A stretch of DNA of 18,127 nt from Syntrophaceae bacterium UBA6112 (GTDB lineage: Bacteria > Desulfobacterota > Syntrophia > Syntrophales > UBA5619). Both the position numbers and the translations under genes were made by a program. Positions within the stretch are counted from its first letter, which is position 1. The number at the start of each line of letters is the position of its first letter. Below are positions 1-7,223 of the stretch, piece by piece. Location: contig DIWG01000019.1 of the NCBI GenBank assembly GCA_002423465.1, positions 36,657-54,783 of the forward strand, read 5' to 3'. The notes under the pieces are model-generated. The model saw only the letters and a program-made list of their open reading frames with translations, did not search any database and was not told where the DNA came from.

Positions 1-1952
1 GTTATTCCACCTGCCACTGGTGCCATGTCATGGCCCATGAATCTTTTGAGGATGAGGAGACAGCCTCCCTCCTCAACGGGGCGTTCGTTTGCGTCAAGGT
101 GGATCGCGAAGAGAGGCCGGACATCGACGGAATCTACATGCGGATCTGCCAGATGATGACCGGGGGCGGGGGGTGGCCGCTGACCGTGATCATGACGCCG
201 GACCGGCGTCCTTTTTTCACAGCCACCTACATTCCGAAGAAGAGCTGGTGGGGAAGAACGGGGCTTGTGGAACTGATCCCGAAGCTTGTCAAACTCTGGA
301 GGACGGAGCGCGAACGGATCGAAGAGGCGGCGGTTCGGACAGTATCGCTTCTGCAGAGCCCGGATTCGGAACGGGGGGAGACCCCCGATGAGGAGACCCT
401 CGCCGGCGCCTTCAAGGAGCTTCGGGGGCGGTTCGATTCGCAATGCGGGGGATTCGGGACGGCCCCGAAATTCCCGATGCCGCATCAACTGCTTTTCCTG
501 ATTCGTCATGAGGAGAGGACCAGACGGACGGAGGCCATCCGGATGGTGACCAAAACCCTCCGGACGATGCGCCGCGGCGGGATCTTCGATCAGCTCGGCT
601 ACGGATTCCACCGCTACAGCACCGACCGGCAATGGCTTGTCCCCCATTTTGAGAAAATGCTCTACGACCAGGCCCTCTGCACCCTGGCTGCATTGGAGTC
701 TTTCCGGGCGAGCAGCGACGGGGAGTACGCCCGGACCGCACGGGAGGTTCTGGAGTATGTCCTGCGGGATTTGCAGGCGCCCGAAGGGGGATTTTTTGCC
801 GCCGAGGACGCAGACAGCGAGGGAGAGGAGGGGCGCTTCTACCTCTGGAAAATGGACGAAATCCGCCGCATCCTCGATCCGGAGGAGGTCCGCTTCGCGA
901 CGGAGATCTTCGGTCTCGAGGAGGAAGGGAATTTCACCGACCCCGTGACGGGGAAGAAAACGGGCCTCAATATCCTCCACATGGCCTTACGGAAATCGGG
1001 GGTTGGCGAAACAGGGAAAGGGATGAGGGGGGAGGGAGATGCGCGGCGCCTGGAGGCGGTTCGCCTCTCGCTTCTACTTGCCCGCGCCGGAAGGATTCGC
1101 CCCCGGCGCGATGAAAAGATCCTCGCGGACTGGAACGGTTTGATGATTGCGGCCCTGGCCCGTGCGGCCTGCGTTTTGGAGGAACCCTTGTACCTCGCTG
1201 CAGCCCGTGCGGCCGCCGACTTTGTTCTGGCGCGGATGCAAACCCCGGACGGGCGGCTCCTCCACCGTTGGTGCGGCGGCGAGGCGGCCATGCGGGGAAA
1301 CCTCGATGACTACGCCTTCATGATCTGGGGACTGATCGAACTGTACGAGGCAGGGTTTGCCCCCCAAGACCTGCGGAAGGCGCTCGAACTGCAACGGATC
1401 TTGACGGACCGTTTCCGTGATCGGTCGGGTGGTTTCTTCTTTACGCCGGACGACGGTGAGGAACTCCTCGCCCGGCTCAAAGAAAGCCATGACGGGGCTG
1501 TTCCCTCGGGAAATGCCGTAACGCTGATGAACCTGATTCGCCTGGGGAGGATGACCGGCGATCCCCATTGGGAGGAAGAGGCGATGTCGTTGAGCCGCGC
1601 CTTCGCCGAATCCATCCGGAGGCTCCCATCCGACCATGCCCAGTGGCTGGTTACGCTGGAGATGCTGGCGACCCCTTCCTGCGAGGTGGTGATTGCCGGC
1701 CGGCCTGATGCCTCGGATACCCTGGAATTGATCAAGGTCGTGCGCCGCTGTCGTTCTCTTCGACCGACCCTGCTGCTTCGTCCCACGGGGGAGTCAGAAC
1801 CTGAAATCGCTGCGATCGCGCCATTCACCCGACCCATGGAGACGATCGACGGCCGCGCCGCCGCATATGTCTGCCGGGACTTTTCCTGCCTGCGACCCGT
1901 AACCCATCCTGTGAAGCTGGCGGCGATCCTGGCCTTGGAGCAGAAATGTTGA
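1..1952 (+). CDS. DUF255 / thioredoxin-domain protein (YyaL/SPATA20-like), 5' end missing
   Basis: The reading frame is open from base 3 to the stop at 1950-1952, so the gene enters from the left and lacks its true start. The first visible residues read YSTCHWCHVMAHESFED, the hallmark CHWC redox motif of the DUF255 (Thioredox_DsbH) family. Next come VDREERPDIDGIYM and GGGGWPLTVIMTPD, also typical of its thioredoxin-like fold. The remaining ~500 residues look like the (alpha/alpha)6-barrel half of these proteins, including FDQLGYGFHRYSTD, VPHFEKMLYDQA and KILADWNGLMIAALA. About 650 residues are visible. Full family members run near 680-700, so roughly 45-55 N-terminal residues are probably outside the window. 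The ATG at base 30 lies after the CHWC motif and cannot be the start. The biochemical role of the family is not settled. The next gene overlaps its stop codon. Confidence 0.93.
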   Translation, partial: YSTCHWCHVMAHESFEDEETASLLNGAFVCVKVDREERPDIDGIYMRICQMMTGGGGWPLTVIMTPDRRPFFTATYIPKKSWWGRTGLVELIPKLVKLWRTERERIEEAAVRTVSLLQSPDSERGETPDEETLAGAFKELRGRFDSQCGGFGTAPKFPMPHQLLFLIRHEERTRRTEAIRMVTKTLRTMRRGGIFDQLGYGFHRYSTDRQWLVPHFEKMLYDQALCTLAALESFRASSDGEYARTAREVLEYVLRDLQAPEGGFFAAEDADSEGEEGRFYLWKMDEIRRILDPEEVRFATEIFGLEEEGNFTDPVTGKKTGLNILHMALRKSGVGETGKGMRGEGDARRLEAVRLSLLLARAGRIRPRRDEKILADWNGLMIAALARAACVLEEPLYLAAARAAADFVLARMQTPDGRLLHRWCGGEAAMRGNLDDYAFMIWGLIELYEAGFAPQDLRKALELQRILTDRFRDRSGGFFFTPDDGEELLARLKESHDGAVPSGNAVTLMNLIRLGRMTGDPHWEEEAMSLSRAFAESIRRLPSDHAQWLVTLEMLATPSCEVVIAGRPDASDTLELIKVVRRCRSLRPTLLLRPTGESEPEIAAIAPFTRPMETIDGRAAAYVCRDFSCLRPVTHPVKLAAILALEQKC

Positions 1953-2377
1953 ATCCACCCGCGAATGCTTCCCCAACGACTTGCCGAGGAGGAAGCGGGC
2001 AAAAACGAGATGGTTCCGGTCGCCCGGAGATTCAAGATTCTCCGCAGCTTGCCGCGGAGATCGTCAATCCACAGCTGGAGATTCCCCGCGATCGGATTGC
2101 CGAGTTCTGCGGCAGGTGGAATGTTGTGGAGCTTTCCCTGTTTGGTTCCGCTCTCCGGGAGGATTTCCGGCCGGAGAGCGACATCGACCTTCTGGTCCGT
2201 TTTTCCCCCGGAAAGGAATACGGCCTCTTCCAGCTCTCCCGAATGCGGGAGGAGCTGGAGGCGATCTTCGGAAGGAGCGTCGATCTGGTGTCGGAAAAGG
2301 CGGTGGAGCGGAGCGAAAATCACATCAAACGCCGGCAGATCCTCGCGACGAAGGTGGTAATCCATGCGGCGGGATGA
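1946..2377 (+). CDS. mntA: MNT-type nucleotidyltransferase, antitoxin of a HEPN/MNT pair
   Basis: The protein has 143 residues. It carries the minimal nucleotidyltransferase signature GS-X10-DXD exactly: G67 S68, ten residues, then D79 I80 D81, followed by the usual LLVRF strand. This is the MntA class, which in characterised HEPN/MNT systems inactivates the HepT toxin by AMPylating a tyrosine. The start ATG overlaps the stop of the upstream gene (ATGTTGA) and has GGAG five bases upstream, so the pair looks translationally coupled. Residues 1 to about 40 are low-complexity and not family-like. Typical members are about 100 residues, so the N-terminus is an unusual extension, though the only good ribosome binding site supports it. 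The HEPN gene begins inside this gene's last codons. Confidence 0.85.
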   Translation: MLNPPANASPTTCRGGSGQKRDGSGRPEIQDSPQLAAEIVNPQLEIPRDRIAEFCGRWNVVELSLFGSALREDFRPESDIDLLVRFSPGKEYGLFQLSRMREELEAIFGRSVDLVSEKAVERSENHIKRRQILATKVVIHAAG

Positions 2378-2720
2378 CGGAATCCTCCTGGACATTCTGA
2401 TCGCGATGCGGCGCGCCCGACAGTACGTGGCCGGGATGACCCGGGAACGGTTCGAGGGAAGCCCCCTTCACCAGGACGCCGTTGAGGGGAGGCTGATCGC
2501 GATCGGCTCCCTGACCCGCCGGCTTTCCCCGTTTCTGCGGGAAAGCCATCCGGAGATCCCGTGGGGAGAATTGACGGCGATGGGGAACAACCGGCTCGTG
2601 GCGGAATATTTCCGCCTGGATGTCGGCGCGGTCTGGCATACCGTGCGGGAGGATCTGCCTCCGGTTATCCCGCTCATCGAGGCGCTTCTCCCCCCTGAGA
2701 AGGAATCTCCAACCGGATAA
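2364..2720 (+). CDS. hepT: HEPN-domain (HepT/DUF86) protein with degenerate catalytic motif
   Basis: This 118-residue protein matches the HepT/DUF86 layout: an N-terminal LLDILIAMRRARQYV helix, an EGRLIAIGSL helix, then the motif region and a VWHTVREDLPPVIPLIEALL tail. In active HepT ribonucleases the motif region reads RNRxxHEYF (RX4HXY). Here it reads GNNRLVAEYF, with N75 at the arginine position, A80 at the histidine position, and Y82 retained. Y82 corresponds to the tyrosine AMPylated by MntA in characterised pairs. The gene overlaps the upstream antitoxin by 14 bases in another frame, the usual HEPN/MNT order. With both catalytic residues substituted it is probably not an active RNase. 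It could be a decayed toxin or a repurposed binding partner. Family assignment is firm; function is uncertain. Confidence 0.85.
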   Translation: MRRDDGILLDILIAMRRARQYVAGMTRERFEGSPLHQDAVEGRLIAIGSLTRRLSPFLRESHPEIPWGELTAMGNNRLVAEYFRLDVGAVWHTVREDLPPVIPLIEALLPPEKESPTG

Positions 2721-2741
2721 GACTTTTTAATCCGGGGATGA

Positions 2742-3956
2742 TTACCCCATGCGGCGCTTGAGTTCCCCGTCCAGCGTATCGAGGAATTGGTTGGTGGTTT
2801 CCCATGCCTGACCGCCGCCGATCATGATCGCCAGGTCCCGGGTCAGGTGTCCGGCTTCGACCGATTCGATGCAGACCCGCTCCAGCGTTTCGGCGAAGCG
2901 GACCAGATCGGGCGTGCCGTCCAATTCGCCGCGACGGGTCAGGCCGCGCGTCCAGGCGAAGATCGAGGCGATCGGGTTGGTCGAGGTCTCCTCGCCGGCC
3001 TGGTGGGCGCGGAAGTGGCGGGTCACGGTGCCGTGCGCCGCCTCGGCTTCGAAGGCCTTGCCGTCCGGACTCATCAGCACGGAGGTCATCAGGCCGAGCG
3101 AGCCATAACCCTGGGCCAGGGTATCGGATTGCACGTCGCCGTCATAGTTTTTGCACGCCCAGAGGTAGCCGCCGCTCCATTTGAGGTTGCAGGCGACCAT
3201 GTCGTCGATCAGGCGATGCTCGTAGCCAAGGCCGGCGGCCCTGAATTTTTCCGCGTACTCGGCAGCGAAGATCTCCTGGAAGAGATCCTTGAAACGGCCG
3301 TCGTAAACCTTGAGAATCGTGTTCTTGGTTGAGAGATAGACCGGGTATCGGCGCGCCAGGCCATAGGTGAAGCAGGCGCGGGCAAAACCCCTGATCGACT
3401 CGTCGGTGTTGTACATCGCCATCACCGCGCCGGAGCCTGCGGACCGGTATACCTCTTTCTCGATCACCGGACCGCCGCCTTCCGGTACAAAGGTCAGCTT
3501 CAGTGTTCCCTTTCCGGGGTAGAGAAATTCGCTGGCGCGGTACTGGTCGCCGAAGGCATGGCGCGCTACGACGACCGGCTTGTCCCAGTGGGGAATCAAG
3601 CGAGGCACGTTTTTGCAGACGATCGGCTCGCGGAAAATGGTGCCGTCCAGAATGTTGCGGATGGTGCCGTTCGGGCTGGGCAGCATTTTGGGCGAGCCGA
3701 ATTCCCGGAGACGGCTCTCGTCGTGGGTAATGGTTGCACATTTGATCCCGACGCCGTATTTGCGGGTCGCATGGGCGGCATCGATGGTGACCTGATCCCC
3801 GGTGGCGTCGCGGTTCCCGATGCCGAGATCGTAATACTTCAGGTCGATGTCGAGATACGGGTAAATCAGTTTCTCTTTGATTCCAGCCCAGATGATCCGG
3901 GTCATTTCATCGCCGTCCATCTCGACAACGGGATGGATCACTTTGATTTTTGACAT
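2742..3956 (-). CDS. icd: NADP-dependent isocitrate dehydrogenase (eukaryotic-like type II)
   Basis: It oxidatively decarboxylates isocitrate to 2-oxoglutarate with NADP in the cytoplasm. The 404-residue protein starts MSKIKVIHPVVEMDGDEMTRIIW and is so similar to the eukaryotic/type II family that substrate residues fall at the same numbers as in human IDH1: T77, S94, N96, R100, R109 and R132. The segment EAAHGTVTRHFR followed by GEETSTNPIASIFAWTRGL is the NADP-binding region of this family. The frame is open further upstream (to 4082), but the family start and a GAGGGG five bases ahead of the ATG at 3956 support this start. In-frame ATGs at 3968 and upstream are less likely. It stands alone: no other citrate-cycle gene is in the window. 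It converges with the HEPN gene, leaving about 20 bases between the stops. Confidence 0.96.
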   Translation of the reverse strand: MSKIKVIHPVVEMDGDEMTRIIWAGIKEKLIYPYLDIDLKYYDLGIGNRDATGDQVTIDAAHATRKYGVGIKCATITHDESRLREFGSPKMLPSPNGTIRNILDGTIFREPIVCKNVPRLIPHWDKPVVVARHAFGDQYRASEFLYPGKGTLKLTFVPEGGGPVIEKEVYRSAGSGAVMAMYNTDESIRGFARACFTYGLARRYPVYLSTKNTILKVYDGRFKDLFQEIFAAEYAEKFRAAGLGYEHRLIDDMVACNLKWSGGYLWACKNYDGDVQSDTLAQGYGSLGLMTSVLMSPDGKAFEAEAAHGTVTRHFRAHQAGEETSTNPIASIFAWTRGLTRRGELDGTPDLVRFAETLERVCIESVEAGHLTRDLAIMIGGGQAWETTNQFLDTLDGELKRRMG

Positions 3957-4277
3957 GTTGCCCCTCATTACCATTGAATTGCGGTACGAGCCCGCGCGTG
4001 TAATCCGAGCGTGACCGGCCGATAAAGCCGATTTCCGGTGCGGACTATAGCTGATTTGAACCCGGCGCGCCAGTGTTTTCAATCCATCCGGATGCCGGTT
4101 TGGCCGGGATTGTGATGAATCGCCGGTGATGATTTCATGACCGGGCGGATCCCGTCACCCGCTGCTTTCGAACGGATGTTTGATGTAAAGCGGTTCGTCG
4201 CAAAAAACGGTGGCATCCGCTATTGACAACCGACCCCATTGCCCGGTAGATTTTGTTAAAAAGAAGGAGGAAGAAGC
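3957..4277. other. divergent intergenic region between icd and the SDR gene
   Basis: No gene is supported in these 321 bases. The right end holds the promoter and a strong AGGAGG ribosome binding site for the SDR gene. On the minus strand, for icd, a weak promoter candidate (TTGAAA, 17 bases, TCAAAT) can be read around 4045-4080, and a TATAGT hexamer lacks a matching -35; neither is convincing. I saw no long repeat or hairpin with a T-run. Confidence 0.5.
4223..4252 (+). promoter_or_regulatory. sigma-70-type promoter for the SDR gene
   Basis: A perfect TTGACA (4223-4228) is followed by an 18-base spacer and TAGATT (4247-4252, 4 of 6 consensus positions). The predicted transcript would start near 4259, about 19 bases ahead of the ATG at 4278, leaving room for the AGGAGG ribosome binding site and little else. 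Confidence 0.55.
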
Positions 4278-5057
4278 ATGGATTTGGGAATTGCAGGAAG
4301 AAAGGCCATCATCGGGGGCGCCAGTGCGGGTCTGGGCAAGGCGTGCGCGATGTCGCTGGCCCGTGAGGGCGTTGACGTAACCATCGTTGCCCGAACGGTG
4401 GCCAACATTGAGGCGGCTGCCGAGGAAATTAGAGCCGCCACGGGCGTCAGGGTGACGCCGGTGGCGATGGACATCACCACGGATGAGGGGCGTGCCGCGG
4501 CGCTCAAGGCATGCCCGGAGCCTGACATCATTGTCAACAACTCGGGCGGACCGCCTGCCGGAAACTTCCGCGACTGGAACCGTGACGCCTGGATTGCGGC
4601 GCTCAACGGCAACATGCTGGCGGCCGTCTTCATGATCAAGGACACGGTGGACGGCATGATCGCCCGCAAGTTCGGGCGCATCGTGAACATCACCTCGAGC
4701 GCGGTGAAGGCGCCGATCAGCATCCTGGGCCTTTCCAACGGCGCCCGCTCCGGCCTGACCGGCTTCGTTGCCGGGGTCGCCCGCGAGGTGGCGAAACACA
4801 ACGTGACCGTCAACAACCTGCTGCCCGGCGATTTCGACACCGAGCGCCACCAGTCCAACACCCGGGCGATGGCCAAGATCCAGAGCCGGACCTATGAGGA
4901 GATGCGGGCGATCCGTACCGCCCAGGTCGCCGCGGGCCGGTTCGGCGCCCCTTCGGAGCTGGGCGAGTACTGCGCCTATCTCTGCAGCGTCCAGGCCGGT
5001 TTCATCACCGGTCAGAACCTGCTGATCGACGGCGGCAAGTATCCCGGAACCTTTTAA
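4278..5057 (+). CDS. atypical short-chain dehydrogenase/reductase (BKR-like, no YxxxK)
   Basis: This 259-residue protein has a Rossmann fold of the SDR superfamily. The nucleotide loop is GGASAGLG (residues 13-20), with G in place of the usual T. NNSGG (87-91) replaces NNAG, N110 is in place, and S139/S140 sit in the ITSS strand. The catalytic Tyr-x-x-x-Lys is absent: the aligned stretch is LSNGARSGL, putting S153 and R157 where Y and K belong. These features match an SDR subgroup resembling beta-ketoacyl-ACP reductase but lacking a perfect tetrad. The C-terminal GFITGQNLLIDGGKYPGTF is standard. It is often annotated 3-oxoacyl-ACP reductase, but the substrate is unknown. It has its own promoter, an AGGAGG ribosome binding site and a terminator, so it is probably monocistronic. 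Confidence 0.9.
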   Translation: MDLGIAGRKAIIGGASAGLGKACAMSLAREGVDVTIVARTVANIEAAAEEIRAATGVRVTPVAMDITTDEGRAAALKACPEPDIIVNNSGGPPAGNFRDWNRDAWIAALNGNMLAAVFMIKDTVDGMIARKFGRIVNITSSAVKAPISILGLSNGARSGLTGFVAGVAREVAKHNVTVNNLLPGDFDTERHQSNTRAMAKIQSRTYEEMRAIRTAQVAAGRFGAPSELGEYCAYLCSVQAGFITGQNLLIDGGKYPGTF

Positions 5058-5120
5058 CCTTCCGGCCGGAATCGTTTTCATCGACATTCAGCGCTCCTTA
5101 TGAACGCTTGCCCCATGACC

Positions 5121-5160
5121 AAGCGCTTTGCGAACCAAAAATCCGGCGAGGCGCTTTTTT
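5121..5160 (+). terminator. intrinsic terminator after the SDR gene
   Basis: AAGCGCTTTGC (5121-5131) pairs with GCGAGGCGCTT (5146-5156). This gives an 11-bp stem with two G-U pairs and a 14-base loop, running into a six-T tract (5155-5160). It lies 64 bases after the SDR stop and before the nnrD promoter, so it separates the two transcription units. Confidence 0.75.
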
Positions 5161-5211
5161 GGGGGATCAACGCAGCGGTTCGCCGTATCGCCTCATGATG
5201 GTCCGTTTGGG

Positions 5212-5239
5212 TTGCAAAGTTTTCCGTTTTGCATATAAT
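5212..5239 (+). promoter_or_regulatory. promoter of nnrD with perfect TATAAT
   Basis: TTGCAA (5212-5217, 4 of 6) is followed by a 16-base spacer and a perfect TATAAT (5234-5239). The predicted start near 5246 gives a leader of about 90 bases before the nnrD ATG at 5336. The -10 lies inside an inverted repeat listed separately. Confidence 0.65.
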
Positions 5240-5252
5240 TCAGAAAACGGAA
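5222..5252. repeat. inverted repeat around the nnrD -10 box (candidate operator)
   Basis: TTCCGTTTT (5222-5230) and AAAACGGAA (5244-5252) are exact reverse complements, 9 bp each, separated by 13 bases that contain TATAAT. A protein bound to this dyad would cover the -10 and the start site. As RNA only the right arm would be transcribed, so a DNA operator is more likely than an attenuator. Confidence 0.6.
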
Positions 5253-5335
5253 CCCGGCGGATCGGGATGGGCTCGGGCCGTTCCGCGGCAGGTTCGCAGA
5301 GTGGCAACTGCGGCGGAGGAAAAAGGGGGTGGAAG

Positions 5336-6910
5336 ATGAAGGTCAGCAGCGTCGATGAGATGAGGGCGATGGACCGCCGGGCCGTCGAGAAGTTCGGGAT
5401 TCCGGAGGAGATCCTCATGGAAAATGCCGGGCGGGCGGCCTTTGAGGTCCTCTCCCGGGAGTTTGGGGTCGCTGGGAGGCGTTACGTTCTGTTCTGCGGG
5501 GCCGGAAACAACGGCGGCGACGGGTTTGTCGTAGCGCGCCATATCCTCTCGGGAGGCGGTACCCCGCGGGTCTTCCTCGTCGGCGATCCCGGTCGCTTGC
5601 GGGGGGCGGCCAAGACCCATTTCGCCATCCTCGCGAAGCTTTCGGTGGAGGTGAAGCCGGTGACGGACACCGCCGCGATCCGTTCGGCCGTCCTCCATGC
5701 GGATGGGATCATTGACGCCCTGTTCGGGACGGGTCTCGACCGCGAAGTGGACGGTCTCTGCCGGAAGGTGATCGGGTTGATCAACGCCGGCGGCAACCCG
5801 GTTCTCAGCCTGGACATTCCCTCCGGCGTCTGCGGCGATACGGGAGAGATCCTCGGGACGGCGGTCCGGGCGGACCATACGGTCGCCTTCGGTCTTCCCA
5901 AAATCGGCAACATGCTCTACCCGGGTTTTGGCCTCTGCGGCCGCCTCCATGTCTCACACATTTCCTTCCCCCCCTCCCTGTACGAAGACGATGCGATCCC
6001 GGTCGAGACGAACGGATTCATCCCGCTTCCGCCGCGTGAGCCCACGGCTTACAAGGGTTCCGTTGGGGACGTCCTGTTCATCGCCGGCGCGGCCGGCTAT
6101 TTCGGCGCTCCCTACTTTTCCACCATGTCTTTGCTGAAGGCTGGGGGAGGGTATGCCCGCCTTGCCGCCCCCTGGTCGATGACTCCTTTTCTTGCGACGC
6201 GCGGGAGCGAGATCGTCTTTCTCCCCCAGGCGGAAACCACGGAGGGGAGCCTCTCCCTGAAGAATAAGGACGCCCTTCTGGCACTGGCCGGACGTGCGGA
6301 CATGGTCGTGATCGGCCCCGGCCTTTCGCTTGCGGATGAGACGCAGGAACTTGTCCGGGAAATGGCAGCCGGGATTGAAAAGCCGCTCCTCGTCGACGGC
6401 GACGGAATTTCCGCGCTGGCGGACCGGCCGGAGATTCTTCGGGGGCGCCGCGCGCCGACGATTCTGACTCCCCATCCGGGTGAGATGTCTCGCCTCACCG
6501 ATCAATCCGTTTCCGAAATCGAAAAAGGAAGGATTTCAATCCTCCGGGATGCCTGCGCGGATCTGAAGGCGTGGATTGTCCTGAAAGGCGCCCACTCCCT
6601 GATCGGGACGCCGCAAGGACGTGTTTTCATCAACCTGAGCGGAAATCCGGGGATGGCGACGGCGGGGGCGGGGGATGTCCTGACCGGAACGATCGCCGCG
6701 ATGTCGGGCCTCGGTCTTCCGTTGGAGGAGGCGGTGCGCAAAGGGGTGTTCCTCCACGGCCTTGCCGGAGATCTGGCTGCCGCCGACAAGGGGGAGGATG
6801 GGATCACGGCGCAGGACATCCTCAACTACCTTCCCTACGCGCTGAAACAGGACCGGGAGGGTCTTGAAGATGAGGCGGCCGACCGCTACGACATCCCCCT
6901 GATTGCCTGA
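5336..6910 (+). CDS. nnrD: bifunctional NAD(P)H-hydrate epimerase / ADP-dependent NAD(P)H-hydrate dehydratase
   Basis: The enzyme repairs damaged NADH and NADPH. An N-terminal YjeF_N (NnrE) epimerase domain (about 1-215) interconverts hydrate epimers, and a C-terminal ribokinase-like dehydratase domain (about 225-510) restores the cofactor using ADP. Visible landmarks are MKVSSVDEMRAMDRRAVEKFGIPEEILMENAG, GNNGGDGFV (57-65), DALFGTGLDREVDG, LSLDIPSGV, GSVGDVLFIAG, TPHPGEMSRL (378-387) and NPGMATAGAGDVLTG with the key aspartate at D447. The length of 524 is normal for the fusion. The frame stays open upstream to 5108, but family homology begins at M1 (5336), behind an AGGGGGTGG ribosome binding site, and the upstream part contains a terminator and a promoter. 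Downstream is not an operon partner but a decayed fragment. Confidence 0.96.
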   Translation: MKVSSVDEMRAMDRRAVEKFGIPEEILMENAGRAAFEVLSREFGVAGRRYVLFCGAGNNGGDGFVVARHILSGGGTPRVFLVGDPGRLRGAAKTHFAILAKLSVEVKPVTDTAAIRSAVLHADGIIDALFGTGLDREVDGLCRKVIGLINAGGNPVLSLDIPSGVCGDTGEILGTAVRADHTVAFGLPKIGNMLYPGFGLCGRLHVSHISFPPSLYEDDAIPVETNGFIPLPPREPTAYKGSVGDVLFIAGAAGYFGAPYFSTMSLLKAGGGYARLAAPWSMTPFLATRGSEIVFLPQAETTEGSLSLKNKDALLALAGRADMVVIGPGLSLADETQELVREMAAGIEKPLLVDGDGISALADRPEILRGRRAPTILTPHPGEMSRLTDQSVSEIEKGRISILRDACADLKAWIVLKGAHSLIGTPQGRVFINLSGNPGMATAGAGDVLTGTIAAMSGLGLPLEEAVRKGVFLHGLAGDLAAADKGEDGITAQDILNYLPYALKQDREGLEDEAADRYDIPLIA

Positions 6911-6942
6911 TTTCAGACCTCGGAGGGCATCTTTTTCCCGGG

Positions 6943-7104
6943 AAAGTATGGGACGGGAAGGGGCGCAAGCGGCTCTACGAGGTGATGGCCGCGCGGGAGG
7001 CGATCTACGCGAAACCCGAATTTTCTAAAAAAGAGGATGGGGTCCTTTCCGTGGAGCTGGAGACGAAATTCGCCGAGATGAACGGGTATGAGGCCGAGTG
7101 CGGG
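6943..7104 (+). pseudogene. remnant of an ABC-F ATPase gene (YbiT-like internal segment)
   Basis: The plus frame through ATG 6985 encodes RLYEVMAAREAIYAKPEF, then SKKEDG, then ELETKFAEMNGYEAECG. This closely resembles the internal segment of ABC-F ATPases of the YbiT type (GHKELWEVKQERDRIYA, DLEVQYGEMDGYSAEA), recalled from memory. No Walker A, signature or Walker B sequence is present on either side. The similarity fades before about 6943 and stops at 7104, and the frame terminates at 7140. So this is about 54 codons from the middle of a gene of more than 500 codons. A 51-residue ORF from 6985 is possible but has no convincing ribosome binding site. Confidence 0.6.
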
Positions 7105-7156
7105 TTGATTATTTCGCTTTCATTTTTTCGAACCGGATGATAGAAGCGCGCATCAA

Positions 7157-7173
7157 AAACGGATATTCCGTTT
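7157..7173. repeat. short inverted repeat upstream of the hemolysin III gene
   Basis: AAACGGA, TAT, TCCGTTT forms a perfect dyad with 7-bp arms, 51 bases before the ATG at 7224. The half-site AAACGGA is the one found in the nnrD promoter dyad, though there the halves face the opposite way and are farther apart. Confidence 0.4.
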
Positions 7174-7223
7174 CCCTGGTGGGAAATAACCGGGTAGGAA
7201 GTCAAAGGAGACGATCTAAAAAG

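Noticed and set aside
2721..2745. possible terminator between the convergent hepT and icd genes
   Set aside because: GGGG and CCCC can pair around a short loop, but the T-run lies on the wrong side for either strand.
4155..5087. 310-codon minus-strand open frame over the SDR gene
   Set aside because: The plus-strand SDR has a fold signature, promoter, ribosome binding site and terminator; the minus product is arginine/glycine-rich and unrecognisable.
5108..5335. 76-codon in-frame N-terminal extension of NnrD
   Set aside because: It would run through an intrinsic terminator and the nnrD promoter, has no family similarity, and a ribosome binding site supports the start at 5336.
6985..7140. 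51-residue small protein gene
   Set aside because: The sequence matches the middle of an ABC-F ATPase rather than a stand-alone protein, and there is no good ribosome binding site.
7098..7223. N-terminal extension of the hemolysin III protein
   Set aside because: Its first residues overlap the ABC-F remnant and are hydrophilic and unlike the family; homology begins at 7224.
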